NCBI RefSeq assembly: GCF_027172205.1
Contig: NC_070607.1
Span: 70,494,831-70,558,830 of the forward strand
Length of the DNA: 64,000 nt
Reading direction: 5' to 3'
Origin: Podarcis raffonei
Lineage: Eukaryota > Chordata > Lepidosauria > Squamata > Lacertidae
Part shown: positions 58,246 through 64,000 of the stretch, piece by piece
Position numbering within the stretch: position 1 is the first letter of the stretch
How the letters are laid out: each line of letters starts with the position of its first letter
Notes under the pieces: model-generated
Database searches by the model: none
What the model saw: only the letters and a program-made list of their open reading frames with translations
Told to the model about the DNA's origin: nothing
Translations under genes and position numbers: made by a program

Positions 58246-59345
58246 GTGGTTTCGGAAAGCAACTTGCTTAAACTAACCATAATTAATGTTAACCAGAGTT
58301 CAGTGTGGAAGCAGAAGCTTTTGAACTCCTCCTCCTGGCCATACAGAGGAAGAGGGGAACACACAATCCTAGGAGGAGGCCAAGTTGTAATATACAGTTA
58401 TTGACTCACACTTGCATGCGTGAAAAGGTCAACTTGAGCCCTAAGCTCTAGCTACATGAGTAGGTGAGGTTTAGCAGGCTCTCAGCAGCCTCTGCTCCCC
58501 GTCCTCTCAGTTTCCCCCTCTTCGTTCTTCCTGGAACAAATGAAGAAGGAATCATGTGGCCATGGCTCCCTGCAGGTGAACTGAATCTCTCTAAAATGAC
58601 ATTTTAAAACCTGCATCTTTGCTAACCTGAAGATTGTGAGATTGGTTTTTGTAAAGAAGCCAAATTATTTTCTTTTAAAAAGTTGTTTGCAACCTTCTTC
58701 ATCTTCATTTTACTGCCAATAGATGTTTGCTGTAACGCTGTGAGTAAAATATTCACTTGTTTGCAAAGCTAGCTGCCTGTGATTTAGTCCAGCCTAAGTA
58801 TTTTTGTGGGGAACATTTGTTTAAAGGTGGGTGGTGGCAGATGTAAATCTAACCAAGTTTTAATGGGCTTGACGCAATCGCTGATGTGCTAATTCTGCTA
58901 TGAGAGAGCAAGAATCAATAGTAGCCATTAGTAATGTTGACACCTCGTGAAAGCACCACCATTAGAGTTCTCAGATGTTTAGCTTACTAGAGCTGATAAT
59001 GAAATATGTCTGGGTGTCGTTGAAGATCCACTGACACCTGCCCCTGTAATCTTTCACATCCATTACTGGCACCCAGGCAACCCACAAGCAATGCCCTCAC
59101 AATCCATTGAAGTATCCCATCATATCATCTAAGGATTAGTTTCTTATCCTGTACTGAATACCCAGCTTCTGTAGTTACCAAAGCCTTCCTTCATATTCCA
59201 CTACTAAAGAAGACTACCCTGTGTTCTTTCCCCCTAAATGTTCAAATAAACAAGACATTTCAAAATGAACCTGCTAAAAATATGTATATATATTTTTAAA
59301 AAATCATTGAATGCAAAGGCACTACTGTACATTTATAGAGAAAAT

Positions 59346-59396
59346 ACAGATGGCAAAGCATCAAAGTGCCACTTCAGAGAAATCAATGCCTTGGTT
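59346..59396. repeat. Local direct repeat, left copy
   Basis: Shares cttcagagaaatcaatg and acagatggcaaag with 59829-59872, differing by an 8-nt insertion. Weaker likeness continues for another 60-100 bp. Confidence 0.7.
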
Positions 59397-59828
59397 CCGC
59401 CCCCCCCCCCAAGCTCACTATTTTATGCTTTCCCTTGGTTTTTTCAGGTTTTTGTATGCATGTTAAGGTTCACTTTATTTATAAGAGAATAAGTGTTTCT
59501 GAGTGGCCTTATTCTGAAGAGTTCCATCAGGGAGCTTTGGTTATTCACCCAAATACATTTAGGAGAATTCATCAGAGGAGGCAGACTTAAAACTCAACCA
59601 ATCCAGTCCAGGAGTGTGGAATTGTTTATTAAGAGATAAGGAAAACTGGATAACACAGCCATGTGTCAGTTACTAAATACAGGCAGAGCCTTGAATATAC
59701 ACAAAAGGAATACTAAATAACCAGGCATTAGTAAAATAAATGAAGCTGCTTCTCTCTCTCCCTTTCTCGTTTTGAAAACGACTCCTTATTTTACTGGAAA
59801 AAAATATTCACAGAACATAGAATGCGCT

Positions 59829-59872
59829 ACAGATGGCAAAGTGCCACTTCAGAGAAATCAATGTCTTGATTT
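59829..59872. repeat. Local direct repeat, right copy
   Basis: Partner of 59346-59396, about 480 bp downstream in the same orientation. Confidence 0.7.
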
Positions 59873-60646
59873 GAAAAGCGTGCAATTTTCTGTTCTTCTT
59901 TGTTGTTGTTGCTTTTGTTTCAGGTTCAGTTTATTCATAGCAGAATAAATTTTGCTGAGCTGCCTGTTGGCAGTGGTCTGCCATCTAGGACCACAAGAGA
60001 CAAGCAGGAGGGCTTTCTGTGAATCATTTTTTCCCTTAGGGACAGAGATGTACCGGTATTTGCAGGAGGGGAAACCAGGCAGTTGCACCGGGCGGCAAAT
60101 TTGAGGAGGCCATGTTTGTTTGCATCATTGTCTGGCAGACCACCCTGCTCCTAGGCTAGTCAGTTTGGGATTCATGGGAAGATATGCACCACAGGCTCCT
60201 GAATAGGAGCAATTGCAATTCAGCTTGCATGCACTGACTGGGTGACATAAATTACCTGAGATTCATTCCATGTTGGGATATTTTATGCTGAGCAGCCACT
60301 GCACATGTGAGCTTATTTGCTTTCATTTGAGAGATGAGATCCTATAGTGCTGCCCCACCAAGTACAATGTGCTGGAGGATGCTTGTACATGGCAGCAGCA
60401 GCAGGCGTGGCCTTTCTCCTTTCCCCCATGCTTTTGAGCTGACAGATCAGACTTTGTTTCTCTTCTCTAGGAAGGTGATGCTTTCTATGTTTACATTATC
60501 ATTTCTAATGCTCCACACACTTCATCTCAGTCTCTTACCTTTTTACAGCACCCTGGTAAAGTAGGTCACAATTATTCGCCACATACTGCAGATTGTAAGA
60601 GAGTAACCAGATCATTTGCATGTCTACTTAGAAGTAAGACCTAGAG

Positions 60647-60897
60647 CATGGGTACACAAACTAAGGCCCAGGGGCTGGATCTGGCCCAATCGCCTTCTCA
60701 ATCCGGCCCGTGGACGGTCCGGGAATCAGTGTGTTCTTACATGAGTAGAATGTGTTCTTTCATTTAAAATGCATCTCTGGGTTATTTGTGGGGCATAGGA
60801 ATTCGTTCATTTCCCCCCTTCAAAATATAGTCCGGCCCCCCACAAGGTCTGAGGGACAGTGGACCAGCCCCCTGCTGAAAAAGTTTGCTGACCCCTG
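60647..60897. mobile_element. hAT MITE (GCAAACT family), copy C
   Basis: A 251-bp copy from catgggtacacaaactaagg to gtttgctgacccctg. Perfect 8-bp duplications (acctagag) lie at 60639-60646 and 60898-60905. Confidence 0.9.
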
Positions 60898-61351
60898 ACC
60901 TAGAGAATAGCATGGAGCAGCATGAAGGAGCAGCCCCATCAAAGAAAATAAATTTCTAGCCTCTGCATCTAGCCTCCCTCTGATTATTTCCCTCCCTCTT
61001 TGATGTCCACTCTGCTGAATAGACTGCAGTTTCAGTTATCTCTGCCCCATGGCATAAATCACAGGACATGATCCAGCCAAAATTAAGCATTTTTCACATG
61101 CCATTCATTTCAATAGGGCTTTAAAGTTGATTATCTTTGACTGCAACATGACCCATAGTTTCACTTCCCTGCACACACCCACACCTGTGCCTTCTAGAAA
61201 GTTTGTCTCCTGTTCATGAGGTTCCCCCAAAATAAAATAAAGCAAGTTACACGCTCGCTTTCCCCAAGTCCAAATGCTTTGAAAATTTGCTTTGAAACTC
61301 CAGTAGATTATTTTCATCCAAGCTGCAACACCGTTGAGTTGGTGGGGGGAG

Positions 61352-61352
<1 letters not shown>

Positions 61353-61430
<78 letters not shown>
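61353..61430. repeat. (GT)n(GA)n compound microsatellite
   Basis: A GT run passing into a GA run, the same type as at 13478. Confidence 0.95.
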
Positions 61431-61435
<5 letters not shown>

Positions 61436-61547
61436 TTATTGTGTTTATCAGGCAGTCTGCTTTTCTCTCCTGCCACCAAAGCTGCGTGGAGGAGGAAGCC
61501 AGCCCAGATTGATCCTATTCAAGATTCAACACAGTTTTAGCCCCACT

Positions 61548-61598
61548 TACCTGTGACTGGACTTAATTGTCAGGGGTCCCTTTACCTTTACCTTTTAC
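61548..61598 (+). mobile_element. Sauria SINE 3' tip
   Basis: Only the tail remains: tgtgactggacttaattgtc then aggggtccctttacc. Confidence 0.7.
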
Positions 61599-62437
61599 AT
61601 GAGAGCAAACCTCATTCCATCTAGCAGGAATTACTTCTGAGTAGACATGTAGGATTTATTATTGAATGGGTGGAGCAAATCTCTTCTGCCCAGGGGCAGC
61701 AGCCACCATCAATGCACCACTGCTTAGGGACAAACCACACATCACGGTACAGCCATACGTCACACCCATTTGAGCTTCCCCTTCACCTTTGCAAAGTACT
61801 TTGAAGCAGAGAAGAAATAGAGAGGATGGAGGGGAGTGTTTAACTCTTCAGCCCTGACGCTTTGTTTTTCTTTGCAGATTTTAATAAGATGATGTGTGAA
61901 AGACAGACATTTCAGGACCATGTTTCAAATGCCAGCTTTTTTAAAAACTGAGCTGGTCCTATGATGCTTTTAATTGTTGCGTTATGATGTTGTTTTTCTT
62001 CTCTTTTTTGTTATGTTTTATATTATTTGCAGTCTTGCAAGCCACCCAAAAAATCAATGTGAAAGGACAGTATTGAGTGTTTTATATAGGACTCTGTTGA
62101 TGGAGGATAATTTAGTTGTTCAAAACCCTGGGTTATTACTCTACACTGCTGTGTTTTGAGATGAAAATGTGCTTTTATTATTGACCATGTGTGTTAAGAT
62201 TGTTGGAGAAATTGGTGGGAAATGGCCTTGTGATTGCTATGGATAAAGAAGAGCAATCTTGAAATTCAGTAAATACATAAAATTAACACACCCACCCACC
62301 AAGAGACACTGTTTTCACTAAGTTTTTTATTTTTAGGAGGATAATTAAAATTCTGTTGGTGATGCTCATCTATATTCCTATTGTTTCTTTGCGAGTATTC
62401 TCAAAGCCAAAAAGGTAGTTGAGGCTAGTTTTAGATC

Positions 62438-62578
62438 AGGGATAGCCAATCTGGTGGGTCTCCCCCCCTCAATGCTGGGGACTACAACTCCCATCATCCC
62501 TGACCATTGGCCATGCTAGCTGGGGCTAATGGGAGTTGTAGTTCACAACATCTGGAGGGCACCCCAGTGGATATCCCT
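62438..62578. mobile_element. Palindromic hAT-like MITE
   Basis: The ends cagggatagccaatctgg and cagtggatatccctt are inverted. The arms gactacaactcccatcatcc and atgggagttgtagttcacaa pair. A degenerate 8-bp duplication (ttttagat/ttttaaga) is possible. Confidence 0.6.
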
Positions 62579-62680
62579 TTTTAAGATTAAGAGTTCAATT
62601 CAACATGTTTACTGAAACCCCACTGGGGCTTTCTCCAAGGAAAGTATGCATAAGATTACAGTGCAATTCTATTCATGTAT

Positions 62681-62968
62681 AGGTAAAGAGACCCCTGACC
62701 ATAGGTCCAGTCGTGACCGACTCTGGGGTTGCAGCGCTCATCTCGCTTTACTGGCCAAGGGAGCCGGCGTACAGCTTCCGGGTCATGTGGCCAGCATGAC
62801 TAAGCCACTTCTGGTGGACCAGAGCAGTGTACGGAAATGCCGTTTACCTTCCCACCAGAGCGGTACCTATTTATCTACTTGCCCCACCCTGTTGTGGAGA
62901 TTCAAACTGCTGACCTTCTGATCGGCAAGTCCTAGGCTCTGTGGTTTAATCCACAGCGCCACCCGCTT
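62681..62968 (-). mobile_element. Sauria SINE, reverse, internally deleted
   Basis: Runs from aggtaaagagacccctgacc to the reversed head ccacagcgccacccgc. About 60 nt that the other copies carry after tttatctacttgc are absent. It splits an older repeat whose halves flank it. Confidence 0.88.
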
Positions 62969-63032
62969 TGGAGTTCAATGGGACTTTCTCTCGAATAAGT
63001 GCTTGTAGGATCACAGCTGCCTAAGTCATACT

Positions 63033-63167
63033 CAGGGCTTTTTCAGCTGGAACTCACTGGAACTCGGTTCTGGCACCTCTCAGGTGGGTGCCATTGCCAT
63101 TTTAGGAGAACAAAGGAGGAGTTCATGGTGAGTTCTGGCACCATTTTTTTCTAGAAAAAAAGCACTG
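63033..63167. mobile_element. hAT-like MITE, 8-bp target duplication
   Basis: Starts cagggctttttcagc and ends ctagaaaaaaagcactg, with inner inverted segments (tggaactc... / gagttctggc). Perfect gtcatact duplications lie at 63025-63032 and 63168-63175. Confidence 0.85.
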
Positions 63168-63175
63168 GTCATACT

Positions 63176-63617
63176 CCTTTGCTGCATGTATATTGGTGAG
63201 ATTCTGAGCAAAATGTCTATCTTGAAACAAAGAACACAAGAGAGCAAAATTTCCTCTGTCAGCTACTCATGGTACTGTGATACCATAGGTGACAAAACAT
63301 GTCTGTTCTGGCTCTGATGCCAGTTATGACCTATTTGCCTCTCAGACATTCCTACTTTAGCACTAGGAGCTGGACCACCTTTCTTTAAGCTTGTTAGTAA
63401 GGAACACACTGTCAAAGGTACTATAAATGCATCAATAAATTGAGGAAGTGATGCTCAGAAAGATCGCATTAACAAGTAAGGCAGATTTGGAAAAGGTCAG
63501 GGGCTGCCATTTAACTTGAACTGAAAATTGCAGATATGACACCTACTTCTCAAAGGTCAGACCGGGCTTTAAGTAAGTATGTATGTATGTATGTATGTAT
63601 GTATGTATGTATGTATG

Positions 63618-63676
<59 letters not shown>

Positions 63677-64000
63677 CACTTCTGCAGGATCACAAAATGC
63701 ACACAGCCCCTAATGCAAAACATTGATCCTTACTGGAGAATCTTCTTATTTTACCCTCCTTGATCAAAGTTTCCTAAGCACTCTGCAATGACCTCAGGCA
63801 CAGAGGAGGAAAGAGCTGGTTACAGCTGACCTAAAAATCGTTCTGTCTTCTCATTAATTTATCCCCAAAGCTTTGTGGGATGACAATATACAGCTCCAAT
63901 ATTGGCCTTGCACCTCAGAGTTATGGTCTCACATCTCCACAACAATCTGTATGAATTGTGCTCCCTTTGTGGCACCATCCTAAGAATGCAGGAAGAGCGT
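63176..64000. other. Intergenic end of the window
   Basis: Only the compound microsatellite at 63572-63675 is notable. Confidence 0.5.
63572..63675. repeat. (TATG)n(TTG)n compound microsatellite
   Basis: About ten tatg units pass into about 19 ttg units. Read in reverse this is a CAA run, the tail type of the BovB copy here, but no LINE sequence is recognised beside it. Confidence 0.95.

Larger units (their letters stand above)
58246..60646. other. Intergenic, local direct repeat only
   Basis: Apart from the 59346/59829 direct repeat and a C-run at 59401, nothing is recognised. Confidence 0.45.
60906..62437. other. Intergenic, microsatellite and SINE tip
   Basis: Holds the GT/GA microsatellite and a Sauria SINE tip. 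Otherwise unrecognised, with a possible LINE tail near 61970-62060. Confidence 0.45.

Noticed and set aside
59346-59872. Direct repeats about 480 bp apart as possible terminal repeats of an element
   Set aside because: The copies are short and unequal, and no element parts lie between them; a local duplication or two copies of one repeat is simpler.
63572-63675. CAA-type run as the tail of a reverse LINE
   Set aside because: No LINE body is recognisable next to it, so it is listed only as a microsatellite.

Overview
The window is nuclear DNA from a squamate reptile, most likely a lizard. It has split vertebrate genes with GT-AG introns. Its repeats are the typical squamate mix: a BovB (RTE-clade) LINE with a long open frame, several Sauria SINEs, CR1 and L2-like LINE 3' ends, an L1-like 3' end, many short hAT-type MITEs with 8-bp target duplications, and TA-flanked MITEs. 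I saw no prokaryotic features, no CRISPR array, no rRNA or tRNA gene, and no recognisable retroviral or LTR element. I cannot name the species.

Region 1 (1-23.86 kb, + strand) is the 3' part of CBFA2T2 (MTGR1, an ETO/MTG-family corepressor). It starts inside an upstream intron. Ten coding exons run from 6782 to the stop at 21116 and join in frame into 581 residues. They cover NHR1/TAFH, the NHR2 oligomerisation helix, NHR3 and a complete MYND zinc finger. A long 3' UTR ends near an AATAAA at 23837. The first exon(s) lie upstream of the window.

Region 2 (23.87-35.3 kb) is intergenic and holds MITEs, Sauria SINEs, LINE ends and one exon-like stretch that I could not assign.

Region 3 (35.34-52.78 kb, + strand) is a complete BPI-fold gene (BPIFB-like). 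Fifteen coding exons join in frame into a 512-residue secreted protein, and the 3'-half exon lengths (61, 64, 92, 168, 42, 156, 68, 43, 64, 77 bp) look like those of the BPI/LBP/PLUNC superfamily. One intron has a GC donor and carries a sense-oriented BovB insertion. The mature protein lacks the first cysteine of the usual BPI-fold disulfide.

Region 4 (52.8-64 kb) is repeat-rich intergenic DNA with Sauria SINEs (one nested in an older SINE), hAT MITEs and microsatellites, and no gene I can support.

The two genes are functionally unrelated: a nuclear corepressor and a secreted lipid-binding-type protein. From memory of the human map, both belong to the 20q11 neighbourhood, but there the BPIF cluster lies on the other side of CBFA2T2, beyond CDK5RAP1 and SNTA1. 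The main points for a second look are the BPIFB-like gene, an L1-like insertion 28 bp from a CBFA2T2 splice acceptor, a MITE pair whose hairpin arms co-vary, and the near-pristine BovB.
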